The notes: a model not told the origin generated them from the letters alone. A stretch of DNA of 64,000 nt from Microbulbifer variabilis (GCF_023716485.1 NZ_CP092418.1:1719001-1783000), one strand, 5' to 3'. Positions 48,796 to 57,951 are shown, counted from the first letter of the stretch. Numbers and translations are program-made.

Positions 48796-49419
48796 ATGAA
48801 GCGTAGTAAAAATATTAATCTTGCGCGGATGCGCAAGGGCAGGGGGGCAAGTTTTGTTTTACGCCCCCTGGCTATGGGTATCACCGTGGCTCTGGTGGGC
48901 TGCTCCTCCGATGAAGAGGTTAAGGTGGTGTCCTCTGTCGAGGACTGTGTGAATAATACACAGCTCGATGAAGCCCAATGTGAGGCGGCTTACCAGAAGG
49001 CCCTCGCGGAAGCTGAGCGGACTGGGCCCAAATATGCCAATTTGTCCCAGTGTGAGACGGAGTTCGGTAGTTGTCGCGAGAGTAGCAGCGGTTTTTGGAT
49101 GCCACTGATGACCGGTTTTATGGTCGCCTCCATATTGAATGATAACGACCGGCGCTATCACTCCTACGGTCATTACAACCCGGTATACCGTTATTCTGCC
49201 TCTGGCTCCCGCTATTATGATCGCTTGATGACCGCTGATGGTCAGGTTATCGGCCGCTACGGTAAAAACTCCTATACCGTAGATAAAACTGCGATGGATC
49301 CCAAGCCCAAGGTTACCAAGACGGTTTCACGCGGGGGCTTTGGAGCAGTCGCTTCAGCCAAATCCAACTGGGGTGGTGGACGCTCTAGTAGCAGTCGCTC
49401 CCGAAGCTGGGGGGGGTGA
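48796..49419 (+). CDS. yjfM: DUF1190 lipoprotein-like protein, YjfM-like
   Basis: A 207-residue protein from ATG 48796. A GTG at 48790 overlaps the GGAGG and cannot be the start. A basic N terminus is followed by a hydrophobic segment ending LVGCSS, a probable lipobox. Four further Cys (EDCVNN, AQCEAAY, SQCETEFGSC) and the Ser/Gly/Arg-rich end (GGGRSSSSRSRSWGG) match DUF1190. Envelope location expected. Role unknown. Confidence 0.83.
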   Translation: MKRSKNINLARMRKGRGASFVLRPLAMGITVALVGCSSDEEVKVVSSVEDCVNNTQLDEAQCEAAYQKALAEAERTGPKYANLSQCETEFGSCRESSSGFWMPLMTGFMVASILNDNDRRYHSYGHYNPVYRYSASGSRYYDRLMTADGQVIGRYGKNSYTVDKTAMDPKPKVTKTVSRGGFGAVASAKSNWGGGRSSSSRSRSWGG

Positions 49420-49422
49420 TTG

Positions 49423-50589
49423 GTGCTGAGGTTGCCGATCGGTGAGCGCCCGCGCTGGAAAGAGCGGGCGCAGGAGTTTGGTTTTCATTTTCACACCATG
49501 TATGGGGAGCCATACTGGGATGAAACTGCTTACTATCAGTTCACTTTGGAACAGATAGAGCAGGATATCGAGGACCCTACCGAAGAAATCCACGCAATGT
49601 GCCTGGATGTTGTCGCTAAGGTGCTTGAGGATGAGGCGTTGTTAAGGCGCTTCCGCATACCGGAGCAGCACTGGGATTTTGTCCGCGATTCCTGGAAAAA
49701 TGGTGACCCCAGCCTTTATTCTCGCTTGGATTTTGCCTATTCGGGGCAGGGGCCGGCCAAACTTTATGAGAATAACGCCGACACGCCTACCAGCCTATAT
49801 GAAACGGGATTTTGGCAGTGGCTTTGGTTGCAGGATAATGTAGATAGGCGGGCACTTCCCCTACAGTCTGATCAATTTAACAGCCTGCAGGAAAAGCTGG
49901 TTAATCGCTTTCGCGATGTACAGTTCCTGACCCCTGGTCGAGAACTACATTTTGCCTGTTGCAAAGATACGGTAGAAGACCGCGGTACGGTTCAATATTT
50001 GCAAGATTGTGCCAGTGAAGCCGGCATCACTAATCATTTTGTATTTATCGAAGATATTGGTTGTGATGCGCAGGGAGATTTTACCGATTTAGACGATCAG
50101 GTAATTACCTGGATGTTCAAACTGTACCCTTGGGAGTTTATGTTCCGCGAGGAATTTGGCTCTCTGTTGGGGGGCAATAACGTACGTTGGTTGGAACCAC
50201 CCTGGAAGGCGATATTATCCAATAAAGCACTCCTGCCCATGTTGTGGAAGTTGTTTCCTGGACACCCCAACTTACTACCTTCATTTTTCGAAGATGAGCT
50301 AGATAAAGCTGAGGGCTATTCGGAGCTGGTTAAGAAGCCCATTTTCTCCCGTGAGGGAGCCAATATTTCAGTAGTACGCGGAGAAGATGTGCAATCGCTT
50401 TCGGATGGGCCCTATGGAGAAGAGGGCTTTATCTATCAGGCTATGCATCCACTGCCGAAGTTTGGTCAGAGTTTTACCCTGGTGGGTAGCTGGCTAGTGG
50501 ATGATATGGCTGCGGGTATTTCAATTCGCGAGGATAGTAATCTTATAACTCAGGATATGAGTCGCTACCTCCCGCATATTATCCTTTAA
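49423..50589 (+). CDS. yjfC: Glutathionylspermidine synthase-like ATP-grasp ligase, YjfC-like
   Basis: A 388-residue protein aligned along its length with E. coli YjfC (387). Blocks include [55 protein letters not shown] and [13 protein letters not shown], where ATP-grasp Lys and acidic residues lie. The family condenses glutathione with spermidine or related amines; YjfC itself has no settled substrate. The frame begins right after the yjfM stop; GTG 49423 is taken, TTG 49420 is an alternative. Last gene of the operon, followed by hairpins. Confidence 0.9.
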   Translation: MLRLPIGERPRWKERAQEFGFHFHTMYGEPYWDETAYYQFTLEQIEQDIEDPTEEIHAMCLDVVAKVLEDEALLRRFRIPEQHWDFVRDSWKNGDPSLYSRLDFAYSGQGPAKLYENNADTPTSLYETGFWQWLWLQDNVDRRALPLQSDQFNSLQEKLVNRFRDVQFLTPGRELHFACCKDTVEDRGTVQYLQDCASEAGITNHFVFIEDIGCDAQGDFTDLDDQVITWMFKLYPWEFMFREEFGSLLGGNNVRWLEPPWKAILSNKALLPMLWKLFPGHPNLLPSFFEDELDKAEGYSELVKKPIFSREGANISVVRGEDVQSLSDGPYGEEGFIYQAMHPLPKFGQSFTLVGSWLVDDMAAGISIREDSNLITQDMSRYLPHIIL

Positions 50590-50634
50590 AATACTTGCCA
50601 GTGTAATTTCTCTGGCAAGTATTCGTGTAAGTGT

Positions 50635-50664
50635 GCCACTTTCTTAAAGTAAGTGGCTTTTTTG
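50635..50664 (+). terminator. Terminator of the yjf operon
   Basis: GCCACTT and AAGTGGC around a 9-base loop are followed by TTTTTT. A second, perfect 12-bp hairpin (AATACTTGCCAG/CTGGCAAGTATT, 50590-50623) lies directly before it. Confidence 0.85.
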
Positions 50665-50691
50665 CTTTAAGACACAAGTTATTTTAGATAT

Positions 50692-52326
50692 TCAAAGCTC
50701 TGTTGTTATCAGTTGCCCGCTTAAAATCAATTCCTCAATTTTGTTGCTGAGCCTATCGTAAGTAAAAGGTTTTTGGATACAGTCGAGAACCCCATCTTTG
50801 ATAACTTCCTGGACTTTGCTATCGACACTAAACCCGGTTGAAAGCAATGCTTTCACCTCCGGGTTGATGCGCTGCAGAAAGGCGAATAGTTCCTGGCCAT
50901 CCATTCCGGGCATAATCATATCGAGAATCACCAGGTCTACCTGTTCGTAATGCTGTCGGTAATAGGTGATCGCCTGTTCCGCCGAAGCGAAAGTGGTTAC
51001 GCTGTGGCCATTCATTTCAAAGAGTGTTTTCGAATAGCTGCGGACAATGGCTTCATCGTCCACCACCATAATACGAAGTTGGCGTTTGACAGATTGCGGT
51101 ACAGTTTGTTTTTGCTGTCTACTTACTTTTGCTTCGGCAATCGGCAGGTACAAATTAAAGGTGCTGCCCTCTCCCTCAATGCTATGGCATTGTATGGCCC
51201 CCTTATGCAAATGGATGGTGCCATGCACTGCGGCGAGACCCAGTCCGGCACCCCGACCGCATTCCTTAGTGGTGAAGAAAGGCTCAAAAATTCTGCGGCG
51301 CACTTCAGGGGGCATACCTGTACCATTATCGCGAATGGTGATTAACAGGTAATGACCAGGTTGCACTTCAAAATCTGCGATAGTAGTAATTTTTTCAAAG
51401 GTAATATTACTACTACTAAAACGCAGAGTGCCTCCACTCGGCATGGCATCCTTGGCGTTGATGCCGATATTTAATAATGCACTTTTCAACTGGGCTGGAT
51501 CGCCGACTACATGAGGCCGGCCAGCTTCTAGTTGCTGTTCAACGCGAATACGCCGATCAATAGTGCGCTCAAGCATGGCACAGACATCGCGGGTGATTTC
51601 ATGGGTATTGCAATCTTTTAGTTGATAGTTACCTTTGCGAGCAAAGGTAAGCAGCTGCTTAGTCAGCTCAGCGGCATGGCGGGCAGTAGTGAGTATATGA
51701 TTGGTGTATTCGCTGATACGAGGATCTTCCGCTATCTGCTGGATAACCTCGGCATAACCACTGATTCCATGAATCATATTGTTGAAGTCGTGTGCGATGC
51801 CGCCGGCTAGCTCGCCAATAGCCTGCATTTTTTGCGCTTGACGCAACTCCTCCTCCAGCAAGCGCTGTTTGGTGATATCGGTTCCAATACTGAGTATGCC
51901 CGTTGGGCAGCCACTTTCATCTGAAAGGATTTTATTAGTCCAGGCGATCCAAACCCTCTTGCCAGACTTGGTGATGTTCTCGTTAATGTTGTAACGATGT
52001 TCTTGTGGGTTATCGCAAACATGTTGAATGAGTTGACGTAGATCCCGGCCGCTGGACTCGCAGGCGGGCACTATGGTGCCGATCAGATGCCGCCCAATAA
52101 TTTCTGTTTCAGAGTAGTCAAAAAGTTGTTGAGCATACTCATTAAAAGAGGTGATTCGCCCGTGCCTGTCGCAGCGCATAATGATGGAATTCGCATGCTC
52201 AACCAGTTCGCGATAGCGCTCTTCACTTTTACGTAAAGCCTCATAGACTTGCTGGGAATCCCGGCTTTGGCTACTGGTGACATAAGTGGATGTGGGGAAT
52301 ACCGGCAAGCTGTTTTCCTTGATCAC
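50692..52326 (-). CDS. Hybrid sensor histidine kinase (PAS-HisKA-HATPase-REC)
   Basis: A 544-residue cytoplasmic protein without membrane segments. Order: a PAS/PAC domain (about residues 28-155, RYRELVEHANSIIMRCDRHG), HisKA with the phospho-His in GGIAHDFNNMIHGIS (about 178), HATPase_c with INAKDAMPSGG, RDNGTGMP and GAGLGLAAVHG, and a C-terminal receiver (about 415-535) with the phospho-Asp in VILDMIMPGMDG. The GTG start has GGAGGAG five bases before it. No response regulator or transcription factor is adjacent, so the output is unknown. Confidence 0.92.
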   Translation of the reverse strand: MIKENSLPVFPTSTYVTSSQSRDSQQVYEALRKSEERYRELVEHANSIIMRCDRHGRITSFNEYAQQLFDYSETEIIGRHLIGTIVPACESSGRDLRQLIQHVCDNPQEHRYNINENITKSGKRVWIAWTNKILSDESGCPTGILSIGTDITKQRLLEEELRQAQKMQAIGELAGGIAHDFNNMIHGISGYAEVIQQIAEDPRISEYTNHILTTARHAAELTKQLLTFARKGNYQLKDCNTHEITRDVCAMLERTIDRRIRVEQQLEAGRPHVVGDPAQLKSALLNIGINAKDAMPSGGTLRFSSSNITFEKITTIADFEVQPGHYLLITIRDNGTGMPPEVRRRIFEPFFTTKECGRGAGLGLAAVHGTIHLHKGAIQCHSIEGEGSTFNLYLPIAEAKVSRQQKQTVPQSVKRQLRIMVVDDEAIVRSYSKTLFEMNGHSVTTFASAEQAITYYRQHYEQVDLVILDMIMPGMDGQELFAFLQRINPEVKALLSTGFSVDSKVQEVIKDGVLDCIQKPFTYDRLSNKIEELILSGQLITTEL

Positions 52327-52644
52327 CTATTCTCCTCCGGAATAATTATTGAGTATTTTTTCACCAGAAACTGCATCATGTGGAAACAAAAAAGTATATA
52401 GGGAACCTGGGGCCTTTTAAGAGCTGGTTTGCAGTCTTTGCTGACATGCCGACATTTGTAAACCCTTTTGTAATTGTGTGTTTATTCAAATGTGATGGGT
52501 ATCCACTTGCAGAGCAGATGAGTTTCTCGTTAATTCTTTGGGGCTTTTCTTCTCAGAAGCGAACTTTTCTTCTCTAAGTAGTGGCTAAGGTCAGACAAAC
52601 TGATAGCATTCACCGCCATCTTCAAAACCATTGGATGAATAACT
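52327..52644. other. Divergent intergenic region, kinase/amidohydrolase
   Basis: About 318 AT-rich bases. It must hold the promoters of both flanking genes. CTTTTCTTCTC occurs twice (near 52551 and 52565). I see no ORF worth calling and no clear promoter. Confidence 0.4.
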
Positions 52645-54057
52645 ATGCAGCTGCATTCTCGAGTTTTCGGGCGCGGCATCGCGGCTTTGCTTTGTGCCTC
52701 GCTGTTGGTGTCTGCCTGCGGAGAGAAGAAAGCCGGGAGTGAGCAGAGATCTCTGGATTTTGCTCGCCTGGATGCTTTCCCTTCAACTTATTCTGTTGCT
52801 CAGTCCCGGCCAGTGCTGATTCAGGATGCCACTTTGCTTACTGGGACTGGGGAGCAATTAGAGAACACAGACCTTTTATTGAAAGGCGGAAAGATTGCAA
52901 AGATCGGTCAAGATCTTGAGGCTCCCAAGGACGCCCTGGTGGTCGATGGCAAAGGTAAGTGGGTGACCCCCGGAATTATCGATGTGCACTCTCACCTGGG
53001 AGATTATCCCGCCCCCTCTATTGAGTCCTCTCAGGATGGCAATGAGATGACATCCCCCAACACCGCGCAGGTATGGGCGGAACACTCTGTATGGACACAG
53101 GATCCCCAGTTCCCCTTAGCCCTGGCTGGCGGTGTGACAACATTGCAGATTCTACCGGGCTCTGCCAACTTGTTCGGTGGCCGCAGTGTAACCCTCAAAA
53201 ATGTACCGGGTCGCAGCGTACAGGACATGAAATTTCCCGGTGCGCCCTACGGTCTGAAGATGGCCTGTGGCGAGAATCCGAAGCGTGTTTATGGTGGTAA
53301 AGGTACTTCCCCATCAACCCGTATGGGTAATGTAGCTGGCTACCGCAATGCCTGGATTGAGGCCAGCAATTATAAGAAGAAGTGGGAAGAATATGTAGAG
53401 AAGGGTGGAGATGAACCAGAGCGAGACCTGGGCCTAGAGACCCTGGCAGGCGTTCTGAACGGCGATATCCTGGTACATAATCACTGCTATCGCGGAGAGG
53501 AAATGGCGGTGATGATGGATGTCGCTAAGGAGTTCGATTTCCAGATCTCTACGTTCCACCACGCAGTAGAAGCATACAAAGTCGCCGACCTGCTGGCGGA
53601 GAACAATGTATGTGCTGCGATGTGGGCTGACTGGTGGGGCTTTAAGCACGAAGCCTTCGATATGACAGAGGCAAATATTGCTATCGTCGATCAGGCCAAG
53701 GCCTGTGCGATGATTCACTCGGATTCCGGTGTGGGCGTTCAGCACCTGAATGAAGAAGTTGCTAAAGCGATGACCGCAGGTCAGCGCGCAGGTTTCGATA
53801 TTCAGCCAAAGGATGCTGTGACCTGGATGACCATGAACCCCGCTAAGGCACTGGGTATCGATAAGCAAACCGGCAGCCTCGAGATGGGTAAGATGGCCGA
53901 TGTTGTTATTTGGTCTGGCAACCCGTTCAGTGTTTATACCCATGTTGATCAGGTCTTTATCGATGGGGAGCTGATGTACGATCGCTCCGATAAAAAGCGC
54001 CAACCGCGCAGTGATTTTGAGCTTGGTATTCTCAATGCAGAGGGAGAGCGACTGTGA
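52645..54057 (+). CDS. Exported amidohydrolase, imidazolonepropionase-like (lipoprotein)
   Basis: A 470-residue protein. Signal peptide with lipobox LLVSAC (Cys near residue 25). The amidohydrolase TIM-barrel has the metal motif GIIDVHSHLGDYP (HxH), HNHCYRGEEMAV and a C-terminal VTWMTMNPAKALGIDKQTGSLEMGKMADVV segment that closes the fold. A probable periplasmic or outer-membrane metal-dependent hydrolase; substrate unknown. Its stop overlaps the next start (ATGA). Confidence 0.88.
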   Translation: MQLHSRVFGRGIAALLCASLLVSACGEKKAGSEQRSLDFARLDAFPSTYSVAQSRPVLIQDATLLTGTGEQLENTDLLLKGGKIAKIGQDLEAPKDALVVDGKGKWVTPGIIDVHSHLGDYPAPSIESSQDGNEMTSPNTAQVWAEHSVWTQDPQFPLALAGGVTTLQILPGSANLFGGRSVTLKNVPGRSVQDMKFPGAPYGLKMACGENPKRVYGGKGTSPSTRMGNVAGYRNAWIEASNYKKKWEEYVEKGGDEPERDLGLETLAGVLNGDILVHNHCYRGEEMAVMMDVAKEFDFQISTFHHAVEAYKVADLLAENNVCAAMWADWWGFKHEAFDMTEANIAIVDQAKACAMIHSDSGVGVQHLNEEVAKAMTAGQRAGFDIQPKDAVTWMTMNPAKALGIDKQTGSLEMGKMADVVIWSGNPFSVYTHVDQVFIDGELMYDRSDKKRQPRSDFELGILNAEGERL

Positions 54058-55355
54058 AAAAAATAGCTGTATTCTATGCGCTGGCCCTGGGGGTTTTGAC
54101 AGCAGGGGCTCAGGCGCAAAGTATCCTGATTAAGGGCGGCAAGGTACACACCCTAGCTGATATGGGTACACTGGAATCTGCCGATGTGCTGGTAGTGGAC
54201 GGTAAAGTGGAGCAGGTGGCTCCCTCGCTGAATATACCTGCCGATCGGGTAATTGATGCGAAAGGCAAGGTGGTGACTCCTGGAGTTATTGCACCCATTT
54301 CTGAATTGGGGCTGGTGGAGATCAGCGCAGCCAGTGGCACCAACGACCATGCGGTAACTGGTGAGAGTATCGGCAGCGCCTTCAATCCTGTACCCGCATA
54401 CAACCCCAAATCTACATTGATCCCTTTTAACCGGGCTGGTGGTGTTACCAGCGCCGTGGTGTTTCCAGCTATCAGTACTTGGGATAGCGCTGCGGTAGAG
54501 GCCCAGAGAGTGTTTGCCGGACGCGGCTTTGCTATCAAACTCAATGGTGAGTTCGATAGTGTCGAGGCGGAAGATGTTGCCCAGAAGGCTTATTTGGGTG
54601 AGGCCGGTGCTCAACTGGCCGGTGGTAGCCGTGCAAACGCCTATGCGAAAATTGAGAATGCCTTGAATGAGGCTAAGGAGTACCGGGACAATCGTGCAGC
54701 GATTCGTCTGGGAGAGTGGCGAGAGCTGAATTATAGTCTTGCGGATCTCGAGGCCTTACAGCCGGTGATTAATGGAACGGAACCGCTATTAATTACAGCC
54801 AATCGTGCCAGCGATATCCTTGCAGCTATTGAGTTGGCCAAGACTTACAGTGTAAAGCTGGTGTTGCTGGGGGCGGCTGAAGGTTGGATGGTGGCGGAGC
54901 AGCTGGCCCAAGCTCAGGTGCCTGTCGTGATTGATGCGATTAACAACCTGCCCATTTCTTTCTCCAGCCTTGGCGCCCGCCTGGATAATGCTGCTTTGTT
55001 AACCAAAGCTGGTGTGAAAGTTGCCATTAGTGGTCCCGACTACGCTTCTACCCACAATGTATACCTCTCACGTCAGTCTGCTGGTAATGCTGTTGCCCAC
55101 GGGTTGTCCTACGAGGAGGCTCTGAAGTCTATCAGTACAAATGTGGCAGATATCTTTAGCCTTAGTGGCGGTACCCTGGAGAAAGGGGCCGATGCTGATA
55201 TTGTAGTTTGGAGCGGTGATCCACTGGAAGTAACCAGCTACCCTGAACAGGTACTGATTGAGGGAGAGCCCCAATCTTTGGTTACTCGTTCAACCCGCCT
55301 GCGCGATCGTCATCTTAAGCCGAGCAAGGGGCACGAGTTTGGCTATCGCAATTAA
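54054..55355 (+). CDS. Exported amidohydrolase paralogue lacking the HxH metal motif
   Basis: A 433-residue protein with a cleavable signal peptide (about residues 1-21, ending AQAQ). The fold matches the preceding gene (VIDAKGKVVTPGVI, GGVTSAVVFP, GTLEKGADADIVVWSGDP). At the place of HxH the sequence reads VIAPISELG, so the first two metal ligands are missing and it is probably inactive or differently metallated. Translational coupling suggests a heteromer or a partner role. Confidence 0.85.
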   Translation: MKKIAVFYALALGVLTAGAQAQSILIKGGKVHTLADMGTLESADVLVVDGKVEQVAPSLNIPADRVIDAKGKVVTPGVIAPISELGLVEISAASGTNDHAVTGESIGSAFNPVPAYNPKSTLIPFNRAGGVTSAVVFPAISTWDSAAVEAQRVFAGRGFAIKLNGEFDSVEAEDVAQKAYLGEAGAQLAGGSRANAYAKIENALNEAKEYRDNRAAIRLGEWRELNYSLADLEALQPVINGTEPLLITANRASDILAAIELAKTYSVKLVLLGAAEGWMVAEQLAQAQVPVVIDAINNLPISFSSLGARLDNAALLTKAGVKVAISGPDYASTHNVYLSRQSAGNAVAHGLSYEEALKSISTNVADIFSLSGGTLEKGADADIVVWSGDPLEVTSYPEQVLIEGEPQSLVTRSTRLRDRHLKPSKGHEFGYRN

Positions 55356-55381
55356 CTAGTGCTTAGTTTGTGAGCAAATGA

Positions 55382-55408
55382 AGAGCGGGCAAAGCCCGCT
55401 CTTTTTTT
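55382..55408 (+). terminator. Terminator of the amidohydrolase pair
   Basis: AGAGCGGGC-AAA-GCCCGCTCT followed by a seven-T run. Confidence 0.93.
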
Positions 55409-55522
55409 GTGTGACGAAAAATGAACAAAAAGGTCCAGCCACTTGTTTAGCATTGGTGTGGTGGGCTGTGTGGTGATAGGGATATATTTACATCTCGTAT
55501 TAATAAGAAAAAGGAAAATGCC

Positions 55523-55918
55523 ATGGTAAATATTACAGCGCTGTATGCCAGCCTCTGTGCAATCCTCATTATCTACTTGGCAGGCCGGGTCGTTCAGTTT
55601 CGTCGCACTAAGCGAGTAGGCATTGGCACTGGCGAGGATCGTCATAATGAGATTCGTGTGCGCGTGCACGCGAATGCGATTGAATATACCCCCATCGCAT
55701 TATTGCTCTTGTTGCTTGCGGAGCTAGGGGGCTTATCTGCACTGTGGTTGCATGTCTTTGGAATCGCCTTTTTTCTATCCCGCATTTTCCACGCTTATGG
55801 CCTGACAGCGGGTAAGGGAGGTACCCATGCCGGACGCTTTTGGGGAACATTAATCAGTTGGCTGGTGATACTTATACTCGCAGTGATCAATATTGTGATA
55901 TCGATAAGATCTCTGTAA
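55523..55918 (+). CDS. MAPEG-family membrane protein (YecN-like)
   Basis: A 131-residue protein with four predicted helices. The loop EIRVRVHANAIEYTPIALLLL is the MAPEG signature, followed by RIFHAYGLT. The family includes membrane glutathione transferases, but bacterial YecN-type members lack a proven reaction. AAAAAGGAAAA precedes the ATG. Single gene. Confidence 0.86.
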   Translation: MVNITALYASLCAILIIYLAGRVVQFRRTKRVGIGTGEDRHNEIRVRVHANAIEYTPIALLLLLLAELGGLSALWLHVFGIAFFLSRIFHAYGLTAGKGGTHAGRFWGTLISWLVILILAVINIVISIRSL

Positions 55919-56010
55919 AAGCGCTTGTAGCAGTAAAGAATTTTTTAGGCGATCTGGAACGATTAACGATCTTTATGCGGTGAGAGGCTTCAGCTAAATA
56001 CTGAAGCCCA

Positions 56011-56036
56011 GCAAAAAAGCCCGGTTGAACCGGGCA
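56011..56036 (-). terminator. Terminator after yebG
   Basis: On the minus strand GCCCGG-TTCAA-CCGGGC is followed by six T. A perfect 10-bp hairpin (ACTACCAGAA/TTCTGGTAGT, 56062-56087) directly after the yebG stop adds to it. A third hairpin (GGCTTCAG/CTGAAGCC) lies at 55986-56008. Confidence 0.8.
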
Positions 56037-56088
56037 GAGTACAGGGATGAAACTTTAAACTACTACCAGAAAATTTCTTCTGGTAGTT

Positions 56089-56385
56089 TTACTGGTTTGC
56101 AGCAAAGGGAGTAACGGTCTCGTCGGAGGACTCTTCACCGCTCTCATCTTCTTCCAACAGAACTTCTGGTTTGCCTTTGCAGGCTTTGGCCAGGGCATCG
56201 CGACGCTTGGCCAGCAACAGGCCGATCTCTTCGCTCACCTGCTCATCAATACCTTCAATACTGCGCTCAATGAGCGTGGTAATGTTGGCTGCAAGCTCCA
56301 GCATCTTATCGTGTTCTTCAGCATCTTTTTTGTTGTCGAACATTGCTCCGTCTCGATCGCATTTCCAAACAGCTACTACGGCCAT
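56089..56385 (-). CDS. yebG: YebG-family SOS-induced protein
   Basis: A 98-residue acidic protein from ATG 56385 (MAVVAVWKCDRDG), with GGGAGG upstream. Compared with E. coli YebG (96) it keeps the start, the segment KKDAEEHDKMLELA and an acidic tail (EEDESGEESSDE). A longer frame upstream is not used because it would read through the SOS box. YebG is a DNA-damage-inducible protein of unclear action. A LexA box 58 bases ahead of the start supports SOS control. Confidence 0.85.
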   Translation of the reverse strand: MAVVAVWKCDRDGAMFDNKKDAEEHDKMLELAANITTLIERSIEGIDEQVSEEIGLLLAKRRDALAKACKGKPEVLLEEDESGEESSDETVTPFAANQ

Positions 56386-56442
56386 GATATGCCTCCCAAT
56401 TGCCTTTAAGACATTCCAGTTTGCTTGTATGGCTATACGGTA

Positions 56443-56460
56443 ACTGTATAAATATTCAGT
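56443..56460 (-). promoter_or_regulatory. LexA (SOS) box of yebG
   Basis: ACTGTATAAATATTCAGT matches the CTG-N10-CAG consensus with an AT-rich centre and extended A/T ends. It lies 58 bases before the yebG start. Confidence 0.82.
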
Positions 56461-56522
56461 GTCAATGGTGGTTGGAACTGAAATGGCGGCTGTTTCGTTG
56501 CGCTCAAGAGAGTGGCTATTGC

Positions 56523-56647
56523 GATAATTCGTCTTTAGGAAGCTGTTGTAACTGTCATAATGCGCCACTGCAGCCGGATGTACTCCCCCCAGGCATCCAG
56601 GCTGCAACCTCCGCACTGTGCAGGCCCGTTTGCGGGCCTGTTTTTTT
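56523..56647 (+). ncRNA. Candidate trans-acting sRNA with C-rich loop
   Basis: GATAAT (56523-56528) is a good -10 box, with TTGCGC 19 bases upstream as a weak -35. An 11-bp stem, GCAGCCGGATG and CATCC(A)GGCTGC with one bulge, encloses the loop TACTCCCCCCAGG. CAGGCCCG-TTTG-CGGGCCTG plus seven T (56621-56647) ends it. The loop and the later AACCTCC can pair with ribosome-binding sites. Both flanking genes are on the minus strand, so the terminator has no other user. Transcript about 113 bases. Inference only. Confidence 0.5.
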
Positions 56648-56728
56648 GGAGTGCCTAATCATCATTCTTACGGGGGAAAGTTTCGATTTTGGCACGCCTG
56701 TACGGAGATGGTGCTTAGGTCCTACCCA

Positions 56729-57346
56729 CTAAATAGTGAATACCAAACGTGCGGCCAAGCCAATCAGGAGCAGACCAAACAGCTGCTGGATGCGGTGGCC
56801 GAGGTGCTTGCTAACCAGTTGACGTTTGCGGCTGGCATGAACTGCCAGGGCAACGATGCAATACCATAGTGTATCGACTCCTGAAACCATGGCAGCCATT
56901 CCGAGCTTGGTTGTGAGAGCCTGCTGCTCAGATACGAACTGGCTGAATAGGGCAGTAAAGAATACCGCGATCTTGGGATTAAAGAAGGCCACCCCGAAAC
57001 CTTGTACGATCGAGCGGCGAACACTCATGTGGGGGGCTTCCAACTGGGTCGTTCCTGAGCCGGGAGCCGGGGCTCGGAAGGCCTTCCAGCCCAGGTATAC
57101 CAACATGGCTGCACCGGCCCATTGCAGAATACTGAATAGTAGTGGAGAGCTGGTAATCAGTACTGCGAGGCCAAAGGCTGTCAGCGCAGCGTAAACGGCA
57201 ACGCCCGCGCCGTGCGCAATTGCGCTGGCGAGGCCCTGCCGAAGACCGGAGGTGGAACAGCGCATTACGATAAGCAGGCTAGGGCCTGGTGACATTGCGC
57301 CTAGGGCACAGATACCTGCAAGTGATAACCATCCGAGTAAATCCAT
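56729..57346 (-). CDS. LysE/RhtB-family amino acid exporter
   Basis: A 205-residue membrane protein with six hydrophobic segments. The N terminus GICALGAMSPGPSLLIVMRCS has the MSPGP signature of the RhtB group, and GWKAFRAPAPG and VAFFNPKIAVFFTALFSQFV are typical. Export of amino acids or similar compounds is expected. The start overlaps the stop of the DUF924 gene (TAATG), so the two are coupled. Confidence 0.88.
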   Translation of the reverse strand: MDLLGWLSLAGICALGAMSPGPSLLIVMRCSTSGLRQGLASAIAHGAGVAVYAALTAFGLAVLITSSPLLFSILQWAGAAMLVYLGWKAFRAPAPGSGTTQLEAPHMSVRRSIVQGFGVAFFNPKIAVFFTALFSQFVSEQQALTTKLGMAAMVSGVDTLWYCIVALAVHASRKRQLVSKHLGHRIQQLFGLLLIGLAARLVFTI

Positions 57347-57951
57347 TATTTAAAGCCGCCCCCTTGTGCCAGCCAGTGCTTTTCTTCATCAGTGGAATTG
57401 CGGCCTAAGGCCGCATTGCGATGCGGATAGCGGCCAAACTGCTCGATAATCGCCTGGTGGGCCAGGGCGTATCGATAGTGGGTGGCGAGATAAGGGGCGA
57501 TGGACTCATCATCCCCGTACTGCTTCTGCAACTGGGCGAAGTATGCCACGGAGCGCTGTTGGATAGCGGAGTTTTCACTGTGCTCAAGTGGCATGCCGAC
57601 AAAAATCTGCTGAAATAGCCCAAGTTTTTGCTCATCTGCCCTCTGTAGAATCGACTCGGTGATATCGAGAGCCAGTGGGTCCCCCTCAAAGGCCAGAGGG
57701 TTACCGCGGTGGATATTGCGGGCGAATTGATCGCATAACAGCAACAGGGCCAGCTCGCCCTCCAGACTTTGGCGCCAGTGATCCAGCTTTCCCTCAAGGG
57801 CCATATTGGTGATTTCGGTAAAGTCTTCAGCCATTTGCTTGTCCAGCTTTGGGTCTGCCGAAAACCACCGCTTCTGCCGCTCAGGTGTAGGGCGGTAATT
57901 TAAAGCGGGATCACCAAACCAAAAGATCAGTATTTCCTTAATACCGGTCAT
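57346..57951 (-). CDS. DUF924 family protein
   Basis: A 201-residue all-helical, TPR-like protein. Conserved points include ILIFWFGDP at the start, RQKRWFSADPKLD, LLLLCDQFARNIHRG and RYPHRNAALGR. Widely conserved and of unknown function. First gene of a two-gene unit with the LysE exporter. Confidence 0.87.
   Translation of the reverse strand: MTGIKEILIFWFGDPALNYRPTPERQKRWFSADPKLDKQMAEDFTEITNMALEGKLDHWRQSLEGELALLLLCDQFARNIHRGNPLAFEGDPLALDITESILQRADEQKLGLFQQIFVGMPLEHSENSAIQQRSVAYFAQLQKQYGDDESIAPYLATHYRYALAHQAIIEQFGRYPHRNAALGRNSTDEEKHWLAQGGGFK

Noticed and set aside
56400-56732. Plus-strand frames over the SOS box and candidate sRNA
   Set aside because: They run through a terminator and regulatory sites and have no protein-like features.
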